From the NCBI RefSeq assembly GCF_017876755.1, contig NZ_JAGIOO010000001.1, positions 1,984,001 through 2,048,000 on the forward strand: DNA of 64,000 nt, written 5' to 3'. Below the pieces are notes generated by a model that saw nothing but the letters and a program-made list of their open reading frames with translations, did not search any database and was not told where the DNA came from. This document shows, in pieces, positions 54,297 through 63,200 of the stretch. Positions within the stretch are counted from its first letter, which is position 1. Every line of letters starts with the position of its first letter. The position numbers were made by a program, and so were the translations under genes. Origin of the DNA: Crossiella equi (GTDB taxonomy: Bacteria; Actinomycetota; Actinomycetes; Mycobacteriales; Pseudonocardiaceae).

Positions 54297-54602
54297 TCAG
54301 TCCTCGTCGCCCTCGTCCTCGGCGTCCGGGTCGTAGTCGGTGACCTCGCCGTCCCAGCCGACCTCGACCAGGTCGATGCCCGGGGCCTCGTTGACCACGG
54401 CGAACGGGTCGATGAAGTAGGACAGGGCGTCGGCGGGGTCGCCTTCCAGGGAGGCGATGGCCTCGGCGCGGGCCTCGTCGGTGATCTCGGTGTCGGCGTT
54501 CAGCTGCTCGAGGGCGCCCTTCTTGAGCTCCTCGAAGTCGGTCAGTTCGACGATCAGCTCGACGTTGAGCCGGATGAAGCGGGACTCGGTCTCGGTGGTC
54601 AT
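54297..54602 (-). CDS. Small acidic conserved protein
   Basis: 101 residues, strongly acidic C-terminus (YDPDAEDEGDED). MTTETESRFIRLNVELIVEL and GDPADALSYFIDPFAVVNEA are the ordered parts. No known domain. ATG 54602 lies seven bases after TATCTT, so it is probably leaderless. It stands alone before a strong terminator. Confidence 0.7.
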   Translation of the reverse strand: MTTETESRFIRLNVELIVELTDFEELKKGALEQLNADTEITDEARAEAIASLEGDPADALSYFIDPFAVVNEAPGIDLVEVGWDGEVTDYDPDAEDEGDED

Positions 54603-54675
54603 ACGGCTGAAGATAGGCCACGCCACCCGGGCACCCCGATCGGGGGCCCGGGTGATGTTTGCGCTGGTCAGAGAG

Positions 54676-56163
54676 CTACGGCAGGGCCACTGGCTCGTGG
54701 GCGCCGACCGAGCGGCCGAAGGCCGGGCGGCCGGCGGCGTCGAAGGGCAGCGGCTGGAGGTAGAGGCTGCGGCCCGCCCAGCCCGTGCCCGGCTGCTGGC
54801 GGGCGTGGTAGGTGATCCACTGGCGGCCGTTGATCTCCAGGAAGCCGTTGTGGCCCGGGGCGATCGCGCTCGGCTGGCCCGGGAAGACGCAGCCGCTGGT
54901 CTTCGACCAGGCCGTGGGGTCCATCGGGTTGCCGTTGAGGGTGAGCAGGCCGACGCAGTAGTCGTCGGTCCAGCTCGCGTTGGCCGAGAAGGTCATGAAC
55001 AGCTGGCCGCGCGGACCGAACAGCGGTTGCGGGCCCTCGTTGAGCAGCACGTTCGCGCCGTTGGGCCGGGTCTCCCAGGCCGCGGTCGGCGAGGCGATCT
55101 TCACGCGGTCCCCGACCGGGGTCATCGGGTCGTTCATCCGGGCGATGTAGAGGTGCTGGACCTCGTTGGCGCGGCCGTAGTCGAACTCCCAGCCCGACCA
55201 CACGTAGTAGCCCTGACCGTCCTTTTCGAACCAGGCGCCGTCGATGGCCCACTGGCCGCCGGGCAGGCGCTGCTCGCCGAGGTAGTCGTACGGGCCCGAA
55301 GGGTCGTCGGTGCGGGCGCGCAGGGCGAACATGCGGTGGCTGCGGCCGTTGTTGTTGTCCGAGGCGCCGGTGAAGAAGACCCACCACTGGTTGCGGACGC
55401 GCTGCAGCTCCGGGGCCCAGATCTCGGTGCAGGCCAGGGCCGGGCAGGCCGGGTGCCGCCAGATGGTGATCGGCGGCGCGTCCCGCAGGCCCTCCACCGA
55501 GGTGGACTTGCGGATGACCAGGTTGTTGCCGTTGTAGTTGTCGCCCTGGAGCAGGTAGTACATCCCGTTGTAGCGCACCATGCTCGGGTCTGCGCCGGGG
55601 TCGGCGATCGCGTTGTAGAACACGCCGGAGATCAGGGCGCCGGTGGCCCGGAAGGTGGCGTCGGCGCGGAAGAGCGGGCTGTTGTCGTTGTCGGACAGCC
55701 ACAGCGCGCCGCCCGCGTGCCGCAGGAAGGCACCCGGGAACTGCCAGGCCCGGAACGAGCTGGCCCCGGCGTCGGCCAGCCCCTGCACCTGGCAGAACGT
55801 GGCGTCGGCGCGGAAGCCGGGGGTGTTCTCGAACTTGTCCAGGCGCACCCGGCCGTTCTGGTGGCGCAGGTAGTGCCGCTTGAAGTTGCGGGACTCGAAC
55901 GACAGGCAGCCGCCGGCCAGTCCGGGCTGGACGGTCCAGGTGGCGTCCGCGCGGGCCCACTCAGGGCTGCTGGCGGTGATGTCGTCCAACCGGCCCCAGC
56001 CGCCCGCGTGCCGGAGGAAACCGTTGGGAATGTTGAACGCGCGCAGGGAGGAGTGGTTGGGGGCCTGCCCCGCCTGCGCGGCGGCCTGGGGCACGGCGAG
56101 GAAACCCAGCAGCAGGGTGGAGATCCACAGGAACGCGACCAAGCGCGCAGGGCGAGTGCACAT
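54676..56163 (-). CDS. Secreted AbfB (CBM42)-GH43 glycoside hydrolase
   Basis: 495 residues. Signal peptide (~1-30, LVAFLWISTLLLGFLAVPQA). AbfB-type arabinose-binding beta-trefoil (~35-170: SLRAFNIPNGFLRHAGGWGR, HYLRHQNGRVRLDKFENTPG, AFLRHAGGALWLSDNDNS). A five-bladed GH43 propeller follows (~180-490): catalytic base Asp probably in DPGADPSMVRYNGMYYLLQG, general acid Glu in LACTEIWAPELQRV, and IDGAWFEKDGQGYYV. It likely removes arabinose from arabinan or arabinoxylan. ATG 56163 follows AGGGGG. Divergent from a TetR regulator. Confidence 0.88.
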   Translation of the reverse strand: MCTRPARLVAFLWISTLLLGFLAVPQAAAQAGQAPNHSSLRAFNIPNGFLRHAGGWGRLDDITASSPEWARADATWTVQPGLAGGCLSFESRNFKRHYLRHQNGRVRLDKFENTPGFRADATFCQVQGLADAGASSFRAWQFPGAFLRHAGGALWLSDNDNSPLFRADATFRATGALISGVFYNAIADPGADPSMVRYNGMYYLLQGDNYNGNNLVIRKSTSVEGLRDAPPITIWRHPACPALACTEIWAPELQRVRNQWWVFFTGASDNNNGRSHRMFALRARTDDPSGPYDYLGEQRLPGGQWAIDGAWFEKDGQGYYVWSGWEFDYGRANEVQHLYIARMNDPMTPVGDRVKIASPTAAWETRPNGANVLLNEGPQPLFGPRGQLFMTFSANASWTDDYCVGLLTLNGNPMDPTAWSKTSGCVFPGQPSAIAPGHNGFLEINGRQWITYHARQQPGTGWAGRSLYLQPLPFDAAGRPAFGRSVGAHEPVALP

Positions 56164-56523
56164 CGCCGACCCCCTTTGGTCGAACATGCCGCGTATCGGA
56201 CCATGGTAGGCAGCCGAACGGCGGGACCACAGCGGCCAACCGGTGGCTATGCGCTTGCGGCCCAACACCCTTCGCCTGACTCCTGTCGCACACGGTAAGC
56301 GATGGAGATCCGATCTCATACTCGCCACGACAACTTCTTGATCACGGCCTGGCCGGACCGCGTGCGCGGCCCCTCCGGGCCGGGGACAATTCGCGCGCGG
56401 CGCTGCCGTGCGGAGCGGCGACGACACGGCTTGACGCCAATTCCTCCGTTCCGTGTTCGGTACGCTCGCTCCTGTGCCGGACATGGTGTATTCGTTCCGG
56501 TAGCCAAGAGGAGGGTGCCGCCG
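56164..56523. other. 360-base divergent intergenic region
   Basis: Between the GH43 and TetR genes. I see no gene. It must contain both promoters and holds the TetR ribosome site (AGGAGGG near 56509). No clear symmetric operator was found. Confidence 0.5.
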
Positions 56524-57120
56524 GTGCCGAAGGTGGTCGATCACGAACAGCGGCGCCGCGAGCTGGGCCGGGCGCTGTGGATGGTCATCCGCAAGCAGGG
56601 CATCGACGGCGCCTCGGTGCGCAGCGTGGCCCGCGAGGCGGGCTGGTCGCCCAGCTCCGTGCAGTACTACTTCACCACGCAGGCCGAGCTGGTGGCCTTC
56701 GCGATGCGGATGATCACCGAGGTGCTGCGCCGCGCGCCCTCCCGCAAGCCGCTGCCCCCGGGCCCGCAGGACGCGGCGCAGGAGACCCTGGAGCGCATGC
56801 TGCCGATGGACGCGGAGATGCGCGCGGTGGCGGAGGTCTGGGTGGCGTTCCTGCCCCGCACCCTGGTCGACGAGGAGGCCCGGGAGATCAACCGGGGCGG
56901 CCACGACTACCTGGGGCGCACGTGCCGCCGACTGCTGGCGGAGCTGGGCGCGGCCGGGCTGCTCCGGGCCGGGGTGGACGTGGAGCTGGAGGCCGACCGG
57001 CTGCACATGCTGATGGACGGCATGGTGCTGCACGCGGTGACCGCGGCCGAGCAGATGCCGCCCGAACGGCTGCGCTCGGTGCTGCACCGGCACCTGAGCT
57101 CGCTGGTCCGGGCGGAGTAG
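56524..57120 (+). CDS. TetR-family transcriptional regulator
   Basis: 198 residues. Helix-turn-helix region (~8-55): RRRELGRALWMVIRKQGIDG, ASVRSVAREAGWSPSSVQYY, FTTQAELVAFAMRMITEVLR. The C-terminal ligand domain ends LRSVLHRHLSSLVRAE. GTG 56524 is eight bases after AGGAGG; a GTG three codons earlier touches that site and is rejected. It is convergent with the capreomycidine/NRPS operon and divergent from GH43; the target is unknown. Confidence 0.88.
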   Translation: MPKVVDHEQRRRELGRALWMVIRKQGIDGASVRSVAREAGWSPSSVQYYFTTQAELVAFAMRMITEVLRRAPSRKPLPPGPQDAAQETLERMLPMDAEMRAVAEVWVAFLPRTLVDEEAREINRGGHDYLGRTCRRLLAELGAAGLLRAGVDVELEADRLHMLMDGMVLHAVTAAEQMPPERLRSVLHRHLSSLVRAE

Positions 57121-57142
57121 GCGGGGCCGCGCGGGCCCCGCC
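57120..57142. terminator. Bidirectional terminator between TetR gene and NRPS operon
   Basis: A nine-base stem (GGCGGGGCC at 57120-57128 with GGCCCCGCC at 57134-57142) and a five-base loop, starting at the last base of the TetR stop codon and ending ten bases before the end of the hydroxylase gene. Confidence 0.7.
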
Positions 57143-57151
57143 CGGGGCGGC

Positions 57152-58180
57152 TCAGAACAGGATGCGGGACTCCGGGGTGGCGCGGGCGTCGCGGCTGGGG
57201 CGCAGGTCCCGGGCCACGTTCACGCGCTTGAGCCAGCGGTCGGTGCCGTCGAAGCGGGCCTTGAACAGGTTGCGGCCGTGCACGCTGCGGTAGTTGTCCA
57301 CGAAGCACACGTCGCCGGGCCCGAGCGTGGCCTCGCGCAGGTTGCGGTCGATCTCGGCGGACAGGGCGGCCAGGGCCTCGCGCGCCCCGGCGTCCATGCG
57401 GTCGTGGTCCATGAAGTACGGGTCCAGGCACAGGTACGGCATGTCCGGGGCCCCGAAGAGCACCGGCACCGGCTTCGGGTCGGCGTACATGCCCAGGATG
57501 CGGGTCCGGGCCGCGGCCATCAGGGCCTCCGCGCCGGGCAGGCGCGCCGCGCCCGCGGTGGCGCCCTCCAGGTGGGAGTTGTCCGGGCGGAGGTAGAAGC
57601 GGGGCTGGGCCAGGACCTCGCGCAGGTCCTCGGACAGCTCCAGGTCGGCGGCGTCGGCGTAGGTGGTGGCCACCTTGTCGGGGTTGCGCAGGCACAGCAG
57701 GCCCACGTAGTCCCCCCGGTACGGGTGGAAGGCGTCCTCGGTGTGCCAGTAGATGGTCTGCTCGCTGCCGGTGCCGATCTGCTCATTCTCGTGCCCGGCG
57801 ATGGGCAGCAGGTCGTGCACGAAGTAGCCGTCCTGCTGGGTGGCCCAGCCGATGGGCTCGCCCAGCAGGGAGCCGCACAGCAGGATGAAGCACTCCTCGC
57901 GCAGCGCCGGGGACCGGCCCGCGCGGTCGCGCCAGTGCCCGGGGGTGGGGCCGACGGCCCGGTCGTCGACCGGGAGGCCGGAGAGCACGCACACGCCCGC
58001 GGGCTCACCCAGGCGGAAGGTGGTGAAGAAGCGGCGCACACCCCGGGGCAGCTCGTGGGCGTAGAGGGGCAGCTCGCGTTGCAGCGCCGGGTCCTCGACG
58101 GTGTCGAAGCGGGCGGTCATCTCCGCGAGCACGGCGTTGACCTGGGCGACCTCGTTGTCGGCCAGCGAGTACTGGTACAT
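57152..58180 (-). CDS. vioC-like: Fe(II)/2-oxoglutarate-dependent arginine beta-hydroxylase (VioC-like)
   Basis: 342 residues of the clavaminate-synthase/VioC group. Iron ligands are His146 and Glu148 in IYWHTEDAFHPYRGDYVGLL, and the distal His301 in VDNYRSVHGRNLF. DRWLKRVNVARDLRPSRDAR carries the 2-oxoglutarate Arg. IGWATQQDGYFVHDLLPI and FYLRPDNSHL are also VioC-like. VioC makes (3S)-hydroxyarginine in viomycin formation, the precursor of capreomycidine. Last gene of the operon, 23 bases after the VioD-like gene. A streptolidine or enduracididine-type hydroxylase is the alternative. Confidence 0.87.
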   Translation of the reverse strand: MYQYSLADNEVAQVNAVLAEMTARFDTVEDPALQRELPLYAHELPRGVRRFFTTFRLGEPAGVCVLSGLPVDDRAVGPTPGHWRDRAGRSPALREECFILLCGSLLGEPIGWATQQDGYFVHDLLPIAGHENEQIGTGSEQTIYWHTEDAFHPYRGDYVGLLCLRNPDKVATTYADAADLELSEDLREVLAQPRFYLRPDNSHLEGATAGAARLPGAEALMAAARTRILGMYADPKPVPVLFGAPDMPYLCLDPYFMDHDRMDAGAREALAALSAEIDRNLREATLGPGDVCFVDNYRSVHGRNLFKARFDGTDRWLKRVNVARDLRPSRDARATPESRILF

Positions 58181-58203
58181 GCGTTCACTCCCCAGTGAGG
58201 TGG

Positions 58204-59304
58204 TCAGTTCGGTAGCGCGGCGGACAGGCGGGCCAGGCCGGTCTCCAGCTCCGCGGTGGGGCCGCCGTAGCCGAGGCGGATGTGGCCGGGCTGCCCGAAC
58301 GCGGTGCCGGGCACCACGAGCACGCCGTGCTCGCGCACGAGCCCTTCGGCGAAGTCCTCGATGTCGGGCACCGTGGTCAGCCTCGGGTAGGCGGTGACGC
58401 CGCCACCGGGCCGGTCGTAGTCCACAGTGGACTGACCGGCGGCCCAGGCGGTGACGAGGTCCCGGTTGCGGCGGGCCTGGGCGAGCCGGGGCGCGAGCAG
58501 CGCGTCGGCCTGGTCCACGGCGTGCCGGGCGACGGCCTCCACGAGCGGGGACAGCGCGAGGCTGAGGTAGTCGCGGCGGCGCACGCAGGCGTCCAGGACC
58601 TCGGGTGCGGCCAGGCACCAGCCGACCCGGATGCCGGGCAGCCCGAAGGCCTTGGACAGCGTGCCGAAGGAGATCGCCCGCTCCCAGGTCAGCGCGGGGT
58701 CGGGCAGCGGGGGCTGGTCGTAGGTGAGCTCGGCGAAGGCGGCGTCCCAGAACAGGTACGCGCCGACGGCCTCGCACGCGGCGACGAGCGCGGCCAGGTC
58801 CGCCGCGGTGATGGTGGCCCCGGTCGGGTTGTGCGGGAAGTTGGCCACCACCGCCCGGGTGTCCGGACCGATCAGCGCCAGCAGTTCGTCCACATTGGAC
58901 ACGAACCCGTCCCGCTGGCGCAGCCGCCACACCACGGGCGTGAACCCGATGCTGTCGGCGAGCAGCGAGGGCGAGTGGTAGCCGGGGCTGGGCACGACGA
59001 CCTGGTCGCCGGGGCCGAGCAGGGCGTGCGCGACGAGGTAGAGGGCCTCGCTGGAGCCCTGGGTGGCCATCACCTTGGCCACCTCTCCCCCGGCGAACCG
59101 GCGGGCCAGGGACTCGCGCAGCTCGGGGCCGCCCAGGGAGTGGCTGTCCCGGAACACGAGCTCCCGCAACGAGGTCACGTCCGCTCCGGCCAGGTCGAGC
59201 ACCTGGCCGAGGGTGTAGTTCTCCACCCCGCTGCTGCTGATGTCGACCGAGGCGGTGAAGTACCGCTCGCGCAGCCAGTCCTCCAGGGGCGCGGCCGGGA
59301 TCAC
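58204..59304 (-). CDS. vioD-like: PLP-dependent capreomycidine synthase (VioD-like)
   Basis: 366 residues of aminotransferase fold type I. N-terminal APLEDWLRERYFTASVDISS, VENYTLGQ, PLP Asp187 in AYLFWDAAFAELTYD, and PLP Lys218 in ISFGTLSKAFGLPGIRVGW closely match VioD, which dehydrates and cyclises 3-hydroxyarginine to capreomycidine. With the hydroxylase next to it, the two-step route to this cyclic guanidino amino acid is complete. The GTG overlaps the upstream GNAT stop by four bases. Confidence 0.88.
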   Translation of the reverse strand: MIPAAPLEDWLRERYFTASVDISSSGVENYTLGQVLDLAGADVTSLRELVFRDSHSLGGPELRESLARRFAGGEVAKVMATQGSSEALYLVAHALLGPGDQVVVPSPGYHSPSLLADSIGFTPVVWRLRQRDGFVSNVDELLALIGPDTRAVVANFPHNPTGATITAADLAALVAACEAVGAYLFWDAAFAELTYDQPPLPDPALTWERAISFGTLSKAFGLPGIRVGWCLAAPEVLDACVRRRDYLSLALSPLVEAVARHAVDQADALLAPRLAQARRNRDLVTAWAAGQSTVDYDRPGGGVTAYPRLTTVPDIEDFAEGLVREHGVLVVPGTAFGQPGHIRLGYGGPTAELETGLARLSAALPN

Positions 59305-60044
59305 CGGGTCACCCCGTGGCGCATCCAGACGTTGGGCTCGGCGTAGGTGCCGAAGCCGTCGGCGGCCAGCTCGACCGGGACCAGGCCGCCGGGGAAGAGG
59401 TAGGAGCCGGGACCGGGCATCGGGCGGCCCAGCTGCTCCTCCCAGCGGACCTTCGGCTGCCGGATGACCAGCGAGCGCGGCGCGAGCCCGAGCACCTCGC
59501 CGCCGAGCTCGACGTGCGTGCGCAGCCAGGGGTCGAACAGGTCGCCCTCGGGCCGGGTCCAGGTGAGGTAGTCGGCCATCGGGATGAGCGGGTAGTGCAC
59601 CTTGCTGGTGGGCCGCACGGGCAGGGCGATGGAGTGGCGGCCGAGCGCGGCGGCGCGGCGGCGGACCTCGTCCAGGAGCGTGGTGGCCGCGCCGGAGCGC
59701 CGGTAGTCCTTGGCCAGCGCGAGGGAGAGCATGCAGGTGGCGGTGAAGGTGGCGCCGGGGTGGTCGATGGTGGCCACGATGGCGTCGTCCCAGCCGCCGG
59801 GCAGGGTCTCCGCGCGCCCGTCCCAGGCCAGGGGCAGGGAGTTCGCCGCGGCGACCAGGCGGCCGTCGCGGTCGAGCAGGCAGAGGTGGTGGTCGGGGTA
59901 GCGGTCGTAGACCTGGTGCCAGCGCCAGTTGCCCGGCGACTCCCAGAACATGAAGTCGGCGAAGCTCTCGGCGACGAGGGCGTCGACGTCCTTGCGGAGG
60001 TCCGGGCGGCTGGCGATGTCGGTGAGCGTGGTGCCGTCTAACAC
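59301..60044 (-). CDS. GNAT-like acetyltransferase family protein in the NRPS operon
   Basis: 247 residues. MLSLALAKDYRRSGAATTLL, DEVRRRAAALGRHSIALPVR is a recognisable GNAT acetyl-CoA-binding region (R/Q-x-x-G-x-A type loop). The C-terminal part is long (HYPLIPMADYLTWTRPEGDL through YAEPNVWMRHGVTR). It could N-acylate the peptide for tailoring or self-resistance, as acetyltransferases do in viomycin and streptothricin clusters. GTG 60044 follows GGAGAACACC. It lies 25 bases after mbtH. Confidence 0.72.
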   Translation of the reverse strand: MLDGTTLTDIASRPDLRKDVDALVAESFADFMFWESPGNWRWHQVYDRYPDHHLCLLDRDGRLVAAANSLPLAWDGRAETLPGGWDDAIVATIDHPGATFTATCMLSLALAKDYRRSGAATTLLDEVRRRAAALGRHSIALPVRPTSKVHYPLIPMADYLTWTRPEGDLFDPWLRTHVELGGEVLGLAPRSLVIRQPKVRWEEQLGRPMPGPGSYLFPGGLVPVELAADGFGTYAEPNVWMRHGVTR

Positions 60045-60069
60045 GGTGTTCTCCCCAGTGGTGCCGGTG

Positions 60070-60279
60070 TCAGCGTTCGGTGGCCTCGACCAGGCTGCGC
60101 GGCCGCAGGTCGGTCCAGTTCGCCTCGACGTAGGCCAGTGCGGACTCCCGGTCGGTCTCGGCCAGGGCGACGGTCCAGCCCGCGGGCACCTCGGCGAAGG
60201 CGGGCCACAGCGAGTGCTGGCCCTCGTCGTTGACCAGGACGAGGAAGCGGCCGTCGGGGTTGTCGAAGGGGTTGCTCAT
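60070..60279 (-). CDS. MbtH-like protein
   Basis: 69 residues with the family signature [40 protein letters not shown] and [13 protein letters not shown]. It binds the adenylation domains of NRPSs and is needed for their folding or activity. The ATG overlaps the NRPS stop by four bases, so it is co-translated with it. Confidence 0.97.
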   Translation of the reverse strand: MSNPFDNPDGRFLVLVNDEGQHSLWPAFAEVPAGWTVALAETDRESALAYVEANWTDLRPRSLVEATER

Positions 60280-63200
60280 CGGGGGTCTCCTTCCGGGCGG
60301 CGGGTCAGCCGCGTGGTCAGTACGGGCAGCACGACCTCGAGGGCCGCGGGGGTGAGCAGGGCCGCGTGCGGGGCGGGTACGTCGTGGACCTCCAGGCGTC
60401 CGTCCACTCCGGACTCCCAGGTGGCCGGGTCGTCGCCGTCGGTGGCGCGGAAGAGCAGCAGGTCGCCGTGGTACGGGCTCGGCCAGTGGTCGGCGGCGGC
60501 CCGGGTGTTGGCCACCGTCGCGGCGACCACACCCTCGACGGTCGCCGCGTCGGCGGCCTCACCCAGCTCGGCCCGCACGTCCTGGGCCAGCTCGGCGGGA
60601 TCGGGGTCGACGGTGTCCACGCCCGGGTAGCCGTCCAGGACCGCCAGCAGCGCCACCTGCTCGCCCTCGGCCTGCAGGCGGGTGGCCAGCGTGTGCGCCA
60701 GCAGGCCACCCATGGAGTAGCCGAGCAGGTGGTACGGGCCGTGCGGCTGGACCGAGCGGATGGCCGCCAGGTGGATCCCGGCCAACTGGTCCAGATCGTG
60801 CGCGGGCAGTGCCGGATCGGCCAGGTACGGCGACTGGAGCGCGTACACCGGGCGCGGCAGGCCGGTGGCCAGGGCGCGGAAGCCCCAGCCCAGGCCGGAG
60901 ACCGGGTGCACGCAGAACAGCGGGGCGCCGGTGCCCTCGGTGCGCAGCGGCAGCAGCACGTCCAGGGCGCCCGCGCCCACCACGCCCAGGGCCGGGGCCA
61001 GGCCCGCGACGGTCGGCTGGGCGAACAGGGCGGGCAGGGTCAGCGGCACGTCCAGCACCGCCCGGACCCGGCTCACCAGGCGGGTGGCCGACAGGGAGTG
61101 CCCGCCCAGGTCGAAGAAGGAGTCGGTGATGCCCACCGGGGACACCCCCAGCACCTCCTCGAAGAGTCCGCAGAGCACGGACTCGGTGTGGTTGCGCGGC
61201 GGTACGGCCGCCGCCCGGCGCGCGGGCTCGGGCAGCGCCGCGTGGTCGAGCTTGCCGTTGACCGTCATCGGCAGCGCGGGCAGCGGCACCACGGCCGAGG
61301 GCACCAGGTACTCGGGCAGCCGCTGCGCCAGGAACGCCCGCAGGGCGGCCGGGTCGGCCGTGGTGACCGCGTAGGCGAGCAGGCGTTCCGACCGCAGCAC
61401 CACCGCCGCCGCGCTGACCTCGGGGTGCGCGGTGAGCGCGGCCTCGACCTCGCCGGGCTCGATCCGGAACCCGCGCAGCTTCACCTGGTCGTCGGCGCGA
61501 CCGGCGAACTCCAGGGCCCCGTCCAGACGCCAGCGGGCCAGGTCGCCGGTGCGGTACATGCGGGTGCCGGGCGCGCCGAACGGGTCGGCCACGAACCGCT
61601 CGGCGGTCCGCGCGGCCTGGCCCAGGTAGCCCCGGGCCAGGCCGGTGCCCGCCAGGTACAGCTCGCCGGGCACGCCGACCGGGACCGGCCGCAGCCGCTC
61701 GTCGAGCACGTACACGCGGGTGTTGTCGGCCGGGGTGCCGATCGGGACCGCGGTGCCGATCGCGGTGGGCCGGTGCGTGGTGGCGATGACGGTGTTCTCC
61801 GCCGGGCCGTAGGCGTTGACCGGGGTGGCGCCCGCGTCGAGGGCGGCCCGGAACACGGCCGGGGAGGCCGCCTCGCCGCCGGTCCACACCTCGGTGAGCG
61901 CGGCCACGGCGTGCGGGTGCCGTTCGACCAGCTCGGCGAAGAGCACCGGGGTGAACAGCGCGGAGGTCAGGCGGTGCCGGGTGATCAGCTCGGCGATCTC
62001 GTCCACGTCGGAGACCTCGCTGGTGGCGATGGCGACGAGTCCGCCGGAGGTGAGCGGTACCCACAGCTCGTAGGTGGCGGCGTCGAAGGCCGGGGCGGCG
62101 TGCAGCAGCACGCGCTGCCGGGAGGCCGCCCAGCTCCGGTCCGCCGCGAGCTCGACGATGTTGCGGTGGCTGATCGCCACGCCCTTGGGCCGTCCGGCCG
62201 AGCCCGAGGTGAAGATCACCTGGGCGAGCTGGTCGGGGTGCGTGGACAGGTCCAGGTGCTGGCCGGACTCCTCGCGGATGCTCGCGTCGGCGTCCACCAC
62301 GACCTGTGGCACGGCCACGTCGCGGACCGCGCCGGTGTCGGTGAGCAGCAGCACCGCGCGGGTGTCGGCCAGGACCAGGGCGATGCGGGCGTCCGGGTAG
62401 CGGTGGTCCAGCGGTACATAGGCGCCACCGGCCTTGAGCACGGCCAGCACCGAGACCACGTAGTCGGCGGAGCGGCGGTGCAGCACCGCGACCCGGTCCT
62501 CCGGGCGCAGCCCGAACCGCAGCAGCCTGCGGGCGAGCCGGTTGGCACGCGTGTCCAGCTCGCCGTAGGTGATCCGCTCGTCCCCGCACAGGATCGCGGT
62601 GTCGGCCGGGTCCTGGGCGGCGACGGCCTGCGGCAGCGTGCGCGGCGGGACCGCGCGGGCGGTGCTGTTGGCGGTGACGAGCAGCCGCTGGCGTTCCTGC
62701 GCGGTGAGCAGGTCCAGTGTGGACAGTGCGCGGAACGGGTCGGCCACGAACAGCGCCAGGATGAGCTGGAGCCGGTCGGCGTAGGCGCGGGCGGTGGCGC
62801 CGTCCAGCACGTCCGGCCGGTGCACGAACCGCAGCGCGAGGGTCCGGCCGGGTGCGGCCGCGATGGCCAGGGGGTAGTGCGTGGCGTCGTGGCCGCCCAG
62901 GCCGGTGACCTGGAGGCCGTGCTCGTCGGTGACCAGCGCGGCCGGGTCGGTCGGGTAGTTCTCGAACACCAGGATGGTGTCGAAGGGCTCGACGCCGCCG
63001 GTGGCCTCGGTGAGGCCGAGGTGCTGGTGCTCGCCGAGCGCGGACTGCCGCTCCTGCACCGCGTCCAGCACCTCGTGCACGCGGCCGGACAGGTCCACGC
63101 GCACCGGCAGGGTGTTGATGAACAGGCCGACCAGGCGTTCCACCCCGGGCAGCTCGGCGGGGCGGCCCGCGCTGGTGGCGCCGAAGACGACGTCGGTGCG

